Below, piece after piece: positions 32,961 to 45,503 of a stretch of 64,000 nt of DNA. The stretch is from Rhodocollybia butyracea. Lineage: Eukaryota > Basidiomycota > Agaricomycetes > Agaricales > Omphalotaceae. Every line of letters starts with the position of its first letter. Positions within the stretch are counted from its first letter, which is position 1. Both the position numbers and the translations under genes were made by a program. The stretch is taken from contig JADNRY010000013.1 in the NCBI GenBank assembly GCA_015501585.1, positions 186,001 through 250,000 on the forward strand. Direction: 5' to 3'. The notes under the pieces were generated by a model that saw only the letters and a program-made list of their open reading frames with translations, searched no databases and was not told the DNA's origin.

Positions 32961-35058
32961 GGATTTTCATTAACTGTAGCAGATAATCATGATGGACTCT
33001 GTATAATGTATTCTGCTTTTCTATGTAGTATGTATCATATGTGATCAATGTTATGCCGCTTATGTGTAGGTTAGGCTAGGTCGCTTTGTTGTTCCTACAT
33101 TTTGAAGTGTATGCGCTAAGTTTACGCCAAGAAGTCCCTCCCGCGAATGTAGTGTGTGGCGCCTGGTCGCAGGGTCTCCAGCTCTCTCTTTTGTTTCTTT
33201 CCGAGTTCTCTTTCCTACAGGTCAAGGAACCTGACCAGGACTGACTGATAGACCCCAATTATGCCAGTGGGGAACCAAAATCTCCAAACCCTTCAAGGCT
33301 CCAAGTAAAGGGTTTTTAATCGGGACCAAAATTCGACAATTTTCTACCGAAAAATGTAATTCAAGGTCTCCGCCTGCGGCGGCGCTGTTTGACCCAATCT
33401 GTATTCACAAAGATCGGGTGTTTTTTGGCCCGCCAAGTTAGCCCTTTGCCCCAAATTGGCCCAGAAACCGAAATAGATTTGCGGACTCAGAAAAACTTTC
33501 AAAGAAATTAAATTCAAGCCGTAAACATCTCCCCCAAGGCGGGAGCTTTCATTTGAGCCATCTTTGACAACATTCAAGGATCAAGAAAGACTTGTTGGTC
33601 CGTTGAACCTGGATTGATCCTGCCCTAATATGGCCAAGATGGACTCCTAAATGAAGAAATACGAAGCTGACCACTCTTGTACCACGCCCTCCACATTCTT
33701 TTAGTAATCCCTCCTTTGGAGTCAGTAATCTTCCAGGAACTGGAATTGCACTGGGTATCTCGGACTCGGAGTCCAGATGAGCGAGATGAATTCGCTTTAT
33801 TCATGTATGAGCTGCTTTATGAATTACTTACAACTAGCTAGCCGCTCCGTCCAGCAGCCCATTTGACTGGAGATCTATAACAGCTTGAATTTCGGGTTTG
33901 TGGCTGCCACACGGCGGCGTTGAGTAAATGAGTTGGTAAGTCCATTTTGGATGCTTAAGCGCGGGCTCGGCAAAGGCTCTCTCCTATTGATCTGTTGATT
34001 GAGTCAGCTGACGAGAACGAATGAGTCACCATCCTATTTGGAGGCTAATAGCTGTGCAAATTTTCTGCGTAACAGCGTGTAACTTAGGTGATTGACCACC
34101 CTTGAAGTCAACTAGTCACCCTTCTCCTCATCCCACGCGGGAAGAGTTGAAACTTGAAGACCACCAAACGAGTTACATATATGCAATGCTATGTAGCAGT
34201 GAATTCGCAGAGAGATAATACGGTGTAGGCGCTACAGCTACAAGTATCCGCAAAGACGAAATTTTTACGCCACCGTAGATTCTCTGTACAAAGCGCTTTG
34301 ATAACAAGAACTGGATTTCGTTTCCTGGTCGCCTCGGACTCAGGATTGAGTACTTGAGTTTCTGACATAAGGAGCACTATATTGATTAGATCTGGGCACT
34401 AGTGTGCAGGATCGGCAAGTCGGTGATGGAAGACTGAAGTACTGGTTCGGTGCTGAGTTAGGAACCGTGTGGAACGTGGCTAAAATAGGAACGTGGTTAG
34501 AACGTGGTTCCAAGGGACGTACATAGCCAGGGGCGCGCGATCCAAGATGTTATCGTTTTGAGAAATTACTTCGCAGTCTGTGGCTTTATGAAAACTAGCG
34601 AAGCTCATCTAAGATTTTAGAAAGCTCCATTGCTGTCGGAAGGCGCTCTACGAACGAGGCTCAATCAGCGAAAGCTGGAAAATTAAGTGTAACATCTGCT
34701 GAAAGCTAATACGATGACGACAACTGAAGTTCCAAGCCTAACATACTAAATTTCAACCGACATTCGGTATAATAAACAGGGTTATCTGAGCTCACCGCGT
34801 ACAATAATTGGTGGAATATGCGGGGTGAACAGCGGTATATAGAGGCAACCGGCTTTCTTGCGATACAATGACAATTGAGTACCATTCCATTTCCTCGTTT
34901 GAGTTTCAAAAGTTGACTCCAGCTATACATTACCGTTCCTAAACGGTGCCCCTCTCTGTGTATAAAAGGCATCGGGGAATCAAGCACACCCCAATCACCC
35001 AACCCACCGATTAGGACCAACAGCCTCCTTCTCTCGACCAAGTACAATTATTGATTTC
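32961..35058. other. 2.1-kb gene-poor region
   Basis: No gene recognised. Contains a short direct repeat GAACGTGG(C/T)TA at about 34472-34517, three loose copies. Minus-strand frames at 33344-33577 and 34706-35047 show no family features. Confidence 0.5.
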
Positions 35059-35406
35059 ATGTCGTCGCAACAAGTTTGTCTTCCTTTTCCCCATGAAACG
35101 ACTTGGTCTGACCAGTACTAGAATCCCCATTCTCATCAAGCACAGTTTGACTCGCCCAGAGTTCCGCGTCGAACACCAATGGCCTGTCAATTTTGTAGAG
35201 GTACGAACGCAGCATGACAGATAGATATTTGCTCACAGTTAATCTGATACCCTCAGGTCGTAAACTAAAATGCGATGGAAGTCGCCCATCTTGCGCGAAC
35301 TGTAATCGCCGTGGCTACCCCTGTTTATACACGCCTGTGTAAGTGTTCATAATACATGAATAGTTTACATACTCACAATCTGTACAGCTCCGCTGATCAA
35401 AAATAG
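35059..35406 (+). CDS. Mini Zn(II)2Cys6 zinc-cluster protein, with in-frame stop upstream
   Basis: The exons 35179-35200, 35257-35338 and 35388-35406 join to 'MACQFCRGRKLKCDGSRPSC' and 'ANCNRRGYPCLYTPVSADQK' stop, a complete C-x2-C-x6-C-x5-C-x2-C-x6-C zinc cluster that should bind DNA. The frame runs upstream without break to an ATG at 35059, except for a TAG at 35119-35121 where a Gln codon (CAG) would suit the Gln/His/Pro-rich context. So either the protein is the 40-residue form from 35179, or it is an 80-codon gene with a nonsense change. No activation or middle homology domain follows, so this is not a full transcription factor. Confidence 0.6.
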
Positions 35407-35855
35407 AGGTTTAGAGGCCACGCCGAACACTTCGAATGAGCCCTTGACTGTCTTCTCTAATTAGAACTGGTACCAGTGTAGTAATCTTGTAGAACATTTT
35501 TTCCCCGTGTGCTTCTTAACTACATTCATATAGTTTAGTCTAATCTTTGTTCTGCACCTTACATGACAATTCAAAGTTGTCACGTCTTGTATGCTACTAT
35601 ATCTGCTTGATAGTAAGACCTGTAATTAGAAATTCCAGACTCGCCGGGTCATTCTTCGCCAGTTTCGCCGATAGACCGTCGAAAAAATAGTCAGTTTGGT
35701 AGCATGAAGCCAGTCGAAATCTGAGTCCCCGCCAAATGGGTCAACTCCTGGGCAGCAGCAAATTAACTCTTCATGACGGCGAACGATGAACGTGAGCCTG
35801 AGAAAAACGTGCCACATTCTTCAACCACTTAATTCAACTTGTCATCTCCTCCGCA

Positions 35856-37146
35856 ATGAATCTTCAAGAACATGCTATCGATGAACTGGGAGAAGTATTC
35901 TATATTCCGGATTTTATAACGGTCAAGAAACATTCACTATGGCATCGGCGGTATCAGCTCATTGACTTGAATAGGAAGAAGAAGAAGCCTATCTCATTCG
36001 AAAGGTTAGCCTCCGAAGAGAGTCAAGGCTAAAGCCTAAGGCCAATAGCTTAATATGTTAACCAACATTCAGATCCAGGATGCTCCTCAATACAACTGGA
36101 AAGCATTAGCGAATCGAAGGTAATGTCTGTACTTGTTCATTCATCGACGTTTGCCGGTTATCTATATTTTTTGTCCTTCAAGGCTGCAATTGTGGGGTCA
36201 GTTAAACTTGGAACCTCATTTTTGGCATATTAATAATCACGATGCACAGGCGGCCAATTGACAAGTAAAAATGTCCTTTTGGCTCAGCCTCTTCCGTCGT
36301 TTGTCGAAGTTTAGTGCGTATATGAAATCACCCTCTCTCAGCAGAATGAAACTATGTTTCGTATCAGCCCTAATATTCTGGACCGCCTAAAATCGAGTGG
36401 TGCTTTCTCTACTTCTCCTCACAAAGTTCTCAGTAAGTTTTTCTCAGGTTGAGTTTACTCTGCTGATTACGTCGTCTATAGATCATATCATTCTCAACGA
36501 GGTTTGTCATGTTCCTTCCGTATAACTGGGCCATGCCATTCATGATTTCGAATAGTATCTACCAGGACAAGGAATTATGGTGCATTAGTTTTTGCCCCCT
36601 GTTGCCCCCTGAACGAAAGCTCTGCTCATCTTTGACTTTGTATGCATACTAAAGCCTCATCAAGATGGTCCGGCTTACCATCCTGTCGTTGCCACGATAT
36701 CTTTGAGATCGCATACAGCCTTTCATTACTATAGGTATACGACAGAAAACCAAGATGTTCTCGATGCTACAGCCCGGATTATAGTCCCCACTCCCGTTCT
36801 CTCCGTTCTCTTGGAACCGCGTAGTGTCATAATTACCAGCGGTTCGATGTACACCTCTCATCTCCATGGGTTAGCTCCGTACAATTAATTCCGTCTTTTG
36901 ACAAGACCATGCTGATATTCTGACAGTATCCAAGAACAAAAAGTTGACCATATCACGGCAGGAGATGGTGAGACGGGGTGTCCACCAAAATTCACTGACC
37001 TTGATGTCGTTGTTGCAAACTGGAGGTTACTTACAGGGACGCAGGTGAAAAGCGCCATGTTTAAAGGAGGCGCTCTAGAACGAGGTGTAAGATACAGCTT
37101 AACTTGTCGTGACGTCGAAAAGGTGGCTAGTAGCTTAAAACGGTGA
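35856..37146 (+). CDS. AlkB homolog 6-like Fe(II)/2-oxoglutarate dioxygenase
   Basis: Member of the AlkB family; ALKBH6 is suggested, whose substrate is not settled. About nine exons with introns of 50-80 nt were followed in phase. Blocks: 'LGEVFYIPDFITEEEEAYLI', 'RKIQDAPQYNWKALANRRLQ', 'LWGGQLTSKNVLLAQPLPSF', 'LNHIILNEYLPGQGIM', 'PHQDGPAYHPVVATISLRSH' (HxD iron ligands), 'SVLLEPRSVIITSGSMYTS' , 'HLHG' (third ligand His) and the C-terminal 'ERGVRYSLTCRDVEKVA' (Arg that binds 2-oxoglutarate). The TAG seen after 'GIMVH' lies inside an intron. It starts 450 bases after the zinc-cluster gene, same strand. Confidence 0.85.
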
Positions 37147-37738
37147 TACCTATGATGCCGCCTACAAGACCCGCAATGCCAAAATATTCCAGCAAATACT
37201 GCTAATTTTATTAGACCCGAACGCCCTGAACAATTAATGAGTGGTCGTTAAAGGAGGTGAAAACCATTCGGTCTGCAACAAAGCCTCAAGGGAGTATCAT
37301 ACTCCCGACCGGACATTACACTGCCGTATAGGATTACTCAGAGGATATCGCTTTAATTAAGTTACGACCTGGAGAACAGGTTAGGATCTTTCGGGCAGTG
37401 GGCCATTTATACTGCCGACCACTGCGTCAAGGGAGAGGGATGCATTGAACCATTGGCGAACCTGAATGAAGATTCAGCACTTGGTCCAACTAACCCAAAG
37501 GATTCTCTAGCCTTGAGAATTACAGAACAGACTTTTGACCTGGATAAGGATGACAATCGGCTCATAAACACAACTCTTCTTGCCACCAGTTACAGGCAAT
37601 TCACGCGAGGCGATACCAGTTCTATACTAGAAGATATGTACGTCGTCTACTAGCGTATTTAAATCAGATAGAAACTTTCTAAATAATTAAATCTACTGGT
37701 GTCCATAAAATGATCATACCCCTACAATGACTTTCCTA
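37147..37738. other. 590-bp region with unrecognised coding-like frames
   Basis: Plus-strand frames 'DIALIKLRPGEQ' (about 37339) and from 37453 'LNEDSALGPTNPKDSLALRI' to a stop near 37651 have coding-like composition but match no family I know. They could be a decayed gene. Confidence 0.3.
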
Positions 37739-40700
37739 TCACATCCGTTTTGAAAGCAGTATACGATTAGCGAGCGCTGACAGATTCGCGTCAGCAACCA
37801 CCACCTCCGTCGCATACTCCACATCAAATGCCTGCTTGATAGCAGAGCATATTCGCTTTGCTTGGTGTTCTGACCAGAAACTAAAATCGTCGGGTCAGTA
37901 CCTCGGTCTTCCGTGCGTGTGCCCGGTTGCGCAGGAGAAGCGTCTCCCTTTTGCTCCGGAGAACCGACATCGATGTCAGGGCTAAATTCTTCATGAAGCC
38001 TCAAAGTCTTGGCTTCAGATCGACAGGCAAGTGGAATCAAAGATGGGTCCGAGTCAAGACACAGGGGCACGATTCGCATAAGAGTCCCTCGAATTGAATC
38101 GAAATTGAGCTCAGTCGGCGTTTCAACTAGTCAACACCAACACGTTAATAAAGAAGAGAAAAGCTGGAAGCCGACTTGCCGTATATTTCGATAGGACCAT
38201 CCAAGCACATAACGTTGTATTTTCCGTCATGATGATACCGAATCTAACGAAGGTGCACATGAACATCCAACGAAGACACGCTGAAAATGGCACTCACCTC
38301 GTAACGTCCGGCGATCCACGGCAGTGTGTTGTCCTTGAAAGTTACGATGCCGCTCTTTGAATCGTTTAGTGGACGATCTAATTCCAAGGGTATGTCGCCG
38401 TCCCACTCCTCGTCATGGACTGGCGCCCACATACCCATGGAAGACGTTTTAGTAACAAGGCTTGTTTTGTTAGCACCAACCTACTGGAGTGAGATATCTA
38501 TCATCAAAGGTATTGTCCTAAAGGACCTACTCTATAAACACCGATCCAGTCCTTGCGTGAATGCATGTGAGGGGCCTGCCATCTTATCTTTATGGGTTCA
38601 CCCAGATGAAATTTATGTGTGCCTTCAAAGCTAGGAAGAATTGTGGCACTATACTTGGAGGTGTCGTAGGACGATAAGTCATTGGCAACTCGACTGCCAC
38701 AGGGGAAAAATTATAAGGAACGGTGCGGAAAAGGCAAAAATTTAAAGATGAACATACGTGATCACCAACTTCTCGCGAGATTGTTGTAACAGGACCCTCG
38801 TATCAGAGACCACCTCTGATATCCTGGGTTTAGCTACAACGATCTGTGAGCCTTGTCGTCTCATCTAAGACAAGCGAGCGACGCACATTTTGCCAAAAAC
38901 TCCTCAACGGCGTCAGCAGTCTCGTCAAATACTTTGTCAAAAGTGCCTATGACTTCTCTAGCAACACGCTTCAACTCGGGTGCGTGCCTTCCTGCTCGCG
39001 ATTCCAAAATTCTGGCATTCTTGCTGGCAACATTCTTGATGACTTTAACGAATCCAGCTTCTTTGCGCAATGAGTCGCCGTATAGCTTTGTCATATGAGG
39101 GCTGTTTCAATGCGGTGAGCATTTCAACCAAAAACATATCGAAAGACGCACTTTTCAACGCTACTCACAAACCACCAATGACCTAGATGCTTAATCACAG
39201 CAAGGGAAAATACAAGCTTGCTACCGCTGATGAGACCGAGACCAAACCAGGCAGCACCTCCCATCATTTCCGGATTGTTCAGATACCTAGAAACAGAGAA
39301 ATTCGGCTCAGGGGAATTGTTATACACACCTAAAAAGGTTTGCCCACCGATAGATTCCAGAATATTCCAAATGCGAAGGGAATTTTTCCATGAAAAAGTC
39401 GCCGAAGAACCAGCCTGCATGTCTTTGGTCAGCGATAATCATGAATATAAACGAACAAGCCTACCAAAGACACCTAAGACCTCAAACGATTCGAGAGTTG
39501 CCCAAATATGGAGTCCTACCAGCAACTAAAAAAAATTGAGAAGCCGCATCTCTTGTAAAAAAGATGTGGACTCACTGCTCCCAAGGTGTGACGTAGCAGC
39601 TCAACGCCCACTGTCCAATTTGAAGGGATAGAGTATGTGCGCCAAACAAGTCCAATGAAGGACACTATAAAAGGAAAGTAAGATATCTAGCTTAATGAAA
39701 GCCAGAACGGACAAGTCACCATATGTCATACAAAGACTAGCGTTGTAGATGGCTTTGAAATTAGCAAAGGCTTCCGCGATAGCGCCTTCGGCTCCTTCCT
39801 CGTTACCAAACGTATAATGGTAATTCTTCATGTAATGTTTAACGAGAAACTTATTCTTGCTTTGAGCCCGGAGCAAAAGCCCCAGTCCAAATACATGCAA
39901 TAAACACCAAATGAGAGCATGGGTAAAGTGTACTGCGACATGGGATGGCTGAGATCCGAAAATGGATACCGGCAGAAGAGTAAATAGCGTTGCATAAGTG
40001 ATAAGAACAACTAGAAGGGCATCAGGAGCCCTGCAGCAGATATGGCAGATGAGTTTCGGAAAATGGTAGGACAAGAACGATAATCACGAACCGCAACAGA
40101 TCCAGGTTCCGGAAAATGACCATATCTCGTCTGAAATATTTGTTCAGAAGATCATGCTGCGAAATTGATTTTTGAGGTCCGGGAGATGATCCCCTATGCC
40201 TGGCGGCGGACATGGAGCTAGTAGAAGATTGATTGGAGGACTTCCCACTTCCAGGGCTTATGCGACCACCGCTCACAGGGACCTTTCGCTTAGCTTTGAA
40301 TACGACCGCAGGACGATCAAGTTGAGTTTCCTCCATCTCCGTTTCAGTTTCGGTTTCCAAATCCGACTCTGTACCAGTTTCTCCTTCAGTGGCAGAAGGG
40401 GTAGTTAGATCAGCATCGCTCTCCTCCAAGGTCGTTACACTTGCACTTGGAACTGGTTTGGTGGCTTTGGTGATCAGAGGAGTCCGTTTAGCGATCGCCT
40501 TTCGTTGACCATATAAACGCTCAATATGAGGGTTTTCAAAGAAGACCAAAAAAGCGAACTGGGCAGCATGTGCTGCGAGACTGACGAAAAGAACCGCATA
40601 GCTGCCAGAAATGAGCGAGAGACCGTAATACCCCGCGTAACCTGGAAAAACGCGTGGATGTCATCTAAGAAGGACGATATTCGCTCTAAAAGATCTTACC

Positions 40701-41719
40701 AACAGAGTACATTGGGTGCGGAGCAAGTTCAAAAACTCCGTCAAATACAAGAGCACCACGCTGGAAGAAACAGTCACCCCAGTACCAGCCATAATCTTTA
40801 ACGACTGCATGCGCTTCGGTTTTGACCCAGAGATTGAACCCGATAAGGGCTAACCCTCCAACCCATCTATGAAGCGCATTCTGATGTGTTAATTTGGAGA
40901 TGTGTCGCGAAATGACGATAGTGCTTTACCTCATTACGTGGACAAAGTTTGACAGTCCTTCAGGGACACGGAAACACGCGAAAGCAAACATGCAATAGGC
41001 TACAAAATCACTGACGAAAGGAAGAGGAGCGATGAGCGGAGTTCACGATCGTAAGAGAGAGCTATACTTTAGTAGGATAATGTCTACAGCTTGACGGAAG
41101 AGTAGCCATGTATTGTATTGCATAGGAAGTTCCTAAAGAAGCTGAGAAAAGACGCAAACAGGTCTAGACACGGAAACATACGTCGAAAGAATAATCTTTA
41201 CCCATCTTGCCAGCTAGTTGAGCGCGAACCCAGTTTCGAACTTTTGGACGCTGTTTAGCATCCATCCAACCAAATTTCTGCACCTGTTTCTCTATCCATT
41301 TTCTTTTACTTTGTTTGGTGAGAACCCAACCAAGACCAGCATCATACGCCGCTCTCCAGAAAGCAAAGTAGAACAAAAAGAAGATCTGAGAGATGTGGCG
41401 AGGAAACATGAAGTACAAAAGGATTTGAGAACCGAGAAGGGCCAAGCTGAGAATGTCAAAATGACTCTTTGGGTAGGCCGGATTAAAAAGAGTCAAAACA
41501 TCGTGAGTTGTAGGTACTCTAAAGACTGGAGATTGTGTCAATAGATGTAGTAAAAATAAATCATTGGAAAATATTACCTTCGCCATTTGGCGTTTTTCCC
41601 CAGACGACTTCGCGTTTGACACGGGTTTCGACCTTTTGCTGTTCGAGATTCGACTTGTCCTCCTTGTTCTCAGCAGCAGCACGTTGTCGCAAGAAGCTCT
41701 GTGAGTTGGAGGTGGTCAT
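37739..41719 (-). CDS. CHO2: Phosphatidylethanolamine N-methyltransferase CHO2
   Basis: Endoplasmic reticulum enzyme making the first methylation from phosphatidylethanolamine toward phosphatidylcholine, using S-adenosylmethionine. Large multi-exon gene. The start at 41719 gives '[20 protein letters not shown]', then '[20 protein letters not shown]', '[20 protein letters not shown]', '[15 protein letters not shown]', '[14 protein letters not shown]', '[15 protein letters not shown]', a disordered linker, '[14 protein letters not shown]', '[20 protein letters not shown]', '[20 protein letters not shown]' and '[20 protein letters not shown]'. The C-terminal part has '[20 protein letters not shown]' and the ending '[11 protein letters not shown]' to '[16 protein letters not shown]'. 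Many hydrophobic segments fit a polytopic protein with two methyltransferase-like halves. A one-base frame slip at 37878-37880 is likely an error; a missed intron there is possible. Confidence 0.9.
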
Positions 41720-42626
41720 GAAGTTGTGGTTTCAGTCTCAAATTTCCACGTGGATTTTATATATAAATCGGACCGATATAGACTTTCAAAGCCAAGCGTC
41801 CCAGTACTCTCAGTAGCAGCTCAATAGCACTTATAACTCAAGTACACATTTACAGTCACGGATATGTTCTTCATCGTGCAAAAAATGAGGTTCATCTATT
41901 TATGTATACTTATGGTGATACTGGAAGATAATGTAACAAATGTAAGGCGACTCGTAAGGAGAGTTATTCAACCGAATCCGAAATTCGTCTAACCACCGAA
42001 ATATCACCTATGCACAAAATGCACAAAGACGATCTCCCCCTCCATTAGCAACTCCCTACTCGATGTATGAGTCGAGCAAGGAGTGAATACGAGGGGATCA
42101 ACTGGCCGCAAGGGCAGCGAATAGAATAATTGTAGACTGAAAATTGGAGATATAAGGCTCGAGAAAACTCCTCAACTCATCGACGCCCTGGAGGACAAGC
42201 ACCGAACATTAGAAGCAATTTTCGCGGTGAACCTAGCTCCCCATAGAATCGCATGCAGCGCTGGTGCAACTGGTGACAATAAGACTGGACAAATTTTGCA
42301 TTAGCGAAACCAGACCTCGGACGATCGCCATATTTGTGAGGAGCAGAAACGAAAAAAAAAATTTAACTCCGGCTTTTTGAAATTTGGCGGAGGAGATTAA
42401 GGGCAGGTCAAACCGTGCACAGGATGAGCGCTTCTTTCATGATTGCTTGATCCGTAGTAAGCCACCAGGTATATAAATGCATTTTACTGTGTAATTACAA
42501 CGTAGAAATTACAGTACAAATGAGAGGATTCCAAATTGCTTCCAAGAAATGTCAAACACAGTCCAAGATGATCTGCGGAAAAGGTATACACAAAACATTC
42601 ACGACCAAAACACCGTAAGGCTGTAA
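41720..42626. other. 900-bp intergenic region, no gene seen
   Basis: Between two minus-strand genes: upstream flank of CHO2 and 3' flank of the Nudix gene. Has an A9 run near 42352 and no coding features. Confidence 0.6.
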
Positions 42627-43592
42627 TCAGCTTGACGAACTTTGTGGCGAACCTCCGTTGCTTTCTACTGCAGTACGCTCATCGCCCTCACCTTCAAGCT
42701 GCTCCAGAGCAAGCATCTCCAACGCATGCAGATGTTTCTTGTAAACATGATGAGCATATCGAACGACGGCTTTCTCCGTATCGCCCAAGCAATGCAAGGC
42801 TTCTTCAAAAGTGACCAAATGAGATTTGTAGTTTTGTTCATCTGGCATTCCAACACCTTCATGATGAACCTTTATTGGGATGATTTCAAGTTGGATGAAG
42901 ACAGGAAGGAAAGACGTACTGCGTTTGCCGGGATTTGACCGACAAACCAAGAGATGAAATACTCGCCACCAACATCGATAACTTGGCCTCGTCGGACTTT
43001 TGGACCCCAAGTGTCGACAGTCATGTAAATTGGTTCGGTGTCTGATGATGTTTGTGGTAAGCAAATTGAGATAGTCAGCGCACGAAAGGCAATGTACCTG
43101 GGCGTCCATAAGCTTCTTGGTCGTTTGGAGGTGCGGGCTGATGATTGTGTTTGAATAGAGGAAAGTGTTCAACCTGATATCCACTCTAGAAAGATCAAAG
43201 TCAATTGGAACAAAGGGATGAAACTGAGCACACACCTCTTCATACGCTTCCCTTACAGCTGCTTGTTGGAGTGTTTCCCCCAAGTCTTTCCTTCCACGAG
43301 GTAAAAAGCAGTAATGTTTCTTTGTTTCTTCGACGATAATCATCTTTCCGGTCGAAGGCTGTATCACTACCATCCCAACTCCAACCATAAAGTCTTCACA
43401 GGCATAGCTAAACGGCAGGATGAATATCGCATCCGAAACCCGCCCCAAAAGCACGCTTACCCGCAGCTCACAATACCTGGCGAGCTCCACTGAGAAAATC
43501 TTAGAGGTGGTGGTGGAGGTCGCTGTCGTCGAAAAGAAAACATTTGTTGGAATTGAAGGTGGTGGAGTTAAAGAGAAGGCTTTGGACGTCAT
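42627..43592 (-). CDS. Nudix hydrolase family protein, several introns
   Basis: Contains a perfect Nudix box, 'GRKDLGETLQQAAVREAYEE' then 'SGY' across an intron (Gx5Ex7REUxEExGU), which hydrolyses a nucleoside diphosphate linked to another group; the substrate cannot be told. The start at 43592, 'MTSKAFSLTPPPSIPTNVFF', is the first ATG of the frame. Introns near 43483-43410 (joining 'CELR' to 'YACEDFMVGVGMVVI'), 43236-43192, 43098-43043 and about 42919-42871 restore 'EHFPLFKHNHQPAPPNDQEA', 'EPIYMTVDTWGPKVRRGQVI', 'DVGGEYFISWFVGQIPANA' and 'VHHEGVGMPDEQNYKSHLVT'. A helical C-terminus ends in 'SNGGSPQSSSS'. Reading the stretch as one exon gives a wrong middle. Confidence 0.85.
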   Translation of the reverse strand: MTSKAFSLTPPPSIPTNVFFSTTATSTTTSKIFSVELARYCELRVSVLLGRVSDAIFILPFSYACEDFMVGVGMVVIQPSTGKMIIVEETKKHYCFLPRGRKDLGETLQQAAVREAYEEVCAQFHPFVPIDFDLSRVDIRLNTFLYSNTIISPHLQTTKKLMDAQVHCLSCADYLNLLTTNIIRHRTNLHDCRHLGSKSPTRPSYRCWWRVFHLLVCRSNPGKRSTSFLPVFIQLEIIPIKVHHEGVGMPDEQNYKSHLVTFEEALHCLGDTEKAVVRYAHHVYKKHLHALEMLALEQLEGEGDERTAVESNGGSPQSSSS

Positions 43593-43880
43593 CTGGACCA
43601 ATGTTAATTCAGGCCGATCGCTTTTGGGCAAGTAAAGTTAAAGTACTCCTGTCTGCTTTGTCGGGCGCCGATATGGCACAGTCACATGACTTATCTACTC
43701 TTCCCTCGACTATAAGTTTCCTCTGCTTAAACTTGAACCACCATTTGTGCCATCTATTCTCTCTCTCTCTCGATATTCTGTGCCACGTTCACGAACTCTG
43801 ACGATTTTAACTCGACATCTGCTAATCTTATTCCTACCTTTATTGATTTTACGCGTCGCAACGAATCTGCTCCCTGTCCC

Positions 43881-45503
43881 ATGGCCGACCATGATGCGGA
43901 AACCTCTACCACACTATCTGCAGGTGGCAGGAAGCGACAACTCTCAGATGTTAGTGATACTGAGCAGTTCAGTACCCCGGTTTCAGAGCGAAAACGACTG
44001 CGTCGGACTATTTCAGTATCTTTATCAGGTGCTCTGCTTGGTCCCATGCCTGTCATTCATCCTGACGTGAATCCTACTTCTTTACCAATGTGCTCTCTCT
44101 TTCTAATATTATTCTATCCTTAGCCTAACAACGATCGTCTTCCCAAGCCGCACAGGAGTATCCTAGACGAGGAGTTTAAAGCTCTAACTTCAGTACCTGC
44201 TATTCGACCCCTTAGCAGTAGCTCTTCATTCACAGAGGGCTCCAGAAATGCTAGCCCAAGTCCTTTCGTAGTTCCGTCAAGCTACGTCAAACCAGAACTA
44301 GCTAGGAGCGCGTCTTTTTCGTCATTGAGATCGACTCCCGCAACAAACTATCCCGACATCTCATCTTTCCACAATTTACGTGATGCCAAAACAACCATTG
44401 ATTTTTCCGTTCCCCCCTCTACCAACGATTCAGATACTCTTCTTCCCTTGACATCCTCATCGAAGAGTGTTGTTTACTTTACGCGGGGGAACCGCGTTCA
44501 TTACAAGAACCTGCAGACAAATGAAGACATTGGTCAGTTGTTCAAACTTCAGGATAAGTATGGCGACCTGAAGCTTATGGAGTGCGGCGGCCCCGACAAT
44601 AGTGACACCCTTGCAATTGCCACAAGCAAGGGCACTATTCAGCTGTGGGATGTTCGCGTAAAGAAGATGACAGCTTCTTGGTCTACCAAAGGAGTTGGAG
44701 CAATGCAATTCAACGGACCAGTACTCACAGTTGGCGGAGTGAAAGGTTCCCTTAAATTTTATGATACTCGAATAGCTCCAACCTCGACTTCGAAGATGAA
44801 GAGTGAAGCGCGCAAACTGACGCGACAATTGACGCGACACCAGTCTTATATTACCACATTGGCTTGGAATGAGACGGGCAAGCTTCTCGCTACCGGAGAT
44901 GACAGTGGTTCTGTTTATTGTTGGGATAATCGCGAGAAAGTTCCACTCGATGTCGGAGAGTTTGTCCAGCGAAGAAAGAAAATTCAGCATTCGGTATCAG
45001 TCACAGTAGGTGTCCCATTCGGTTCTCCGAGATAAATGGTCTTAACTTTATTCCAGGTCGTAAACTGGTGCCCTTGGCAGCCCAAATTACTCGGGACCGG
45101 TGATGCCAACGGTACTCTGCGACTATGGGATGTCGATACTTCCGACTCCAAATCCAACGCGCTAAATCCCGGTAAACTCGAATTGGGTTCACGTATCAAT
45201 GGGCTGCACTTCTCTCCCTACTGCAAGGAGATGATTACTGTACACGGTGCGAGGCCAGCTAACCTTGATACCTCGCGTACCACGCACAGCACATCGAACT
45301 CGATCGTCGCTCACTCGTTTCCCACTTTACGCCACATTCACACATTGCTCGCTGCGGACAAGGTTATTGGGGGTAGTGTTATGAACGCCAACTTCACGAA
45401 AGCAATCATTGCAGTTCCAGAAGAGAATAAATTGAAGGTGTATGATGTGTGGGGAAAGTACAGAGATCTCCGCAGAAGCTCAAGCTTTATGGGTATTCGA
45501 TGA
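43881..45503 (+). CDS. WD40 protein of Cdc20/Fizzy type (APC/C co-activator-like), 3 exons
   Basis: Three exons: a disordered N-terminus from 43881 ('GRKRQLSDVSDTEQFSTP'), 'PNNDRLPKPHRSILDEEFKA', and a WD40 propeller with 'IGQLFKLQDKYGDLKLMECG', 'GTIQLWDVRVKKMTASW', 'TTLAWNETGKLLATGDDSGS', 'VVNWCPWQPKLLGTGDANGT' and 'LRLWDVDTSDS'. The protein ends 'KLKVYDVWGKYRDLRRSSSF' and 'MGIR', so the last two residues are Ile-Arg, the tail by which Cdc20 and Cdh1 dock to the anaphase-promoting complex. The region where a C box (DRYIP) would be reads 'NDRLPKP', a poor match. A divergent or meiosis-specific co-activator is inferred; a general WD40 protein cannot be excluded. Confidence 0.65.

Noticed and set aside
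36560..36660. Stop after 'GIMVH' in the AlkB homolog
   Set aside because: The donor GTGCAT lies just after 'GIM', and the next exon gives 'PHQDGPAYHP' in phase.
37339..37500. RPC40/RPB3-like RNA polymerase subunit relic ('IALIKLRPGEQ', 'HCVKGEG')
   Set aside because: Only two short words agree and the following sequence does not; not enough to call.
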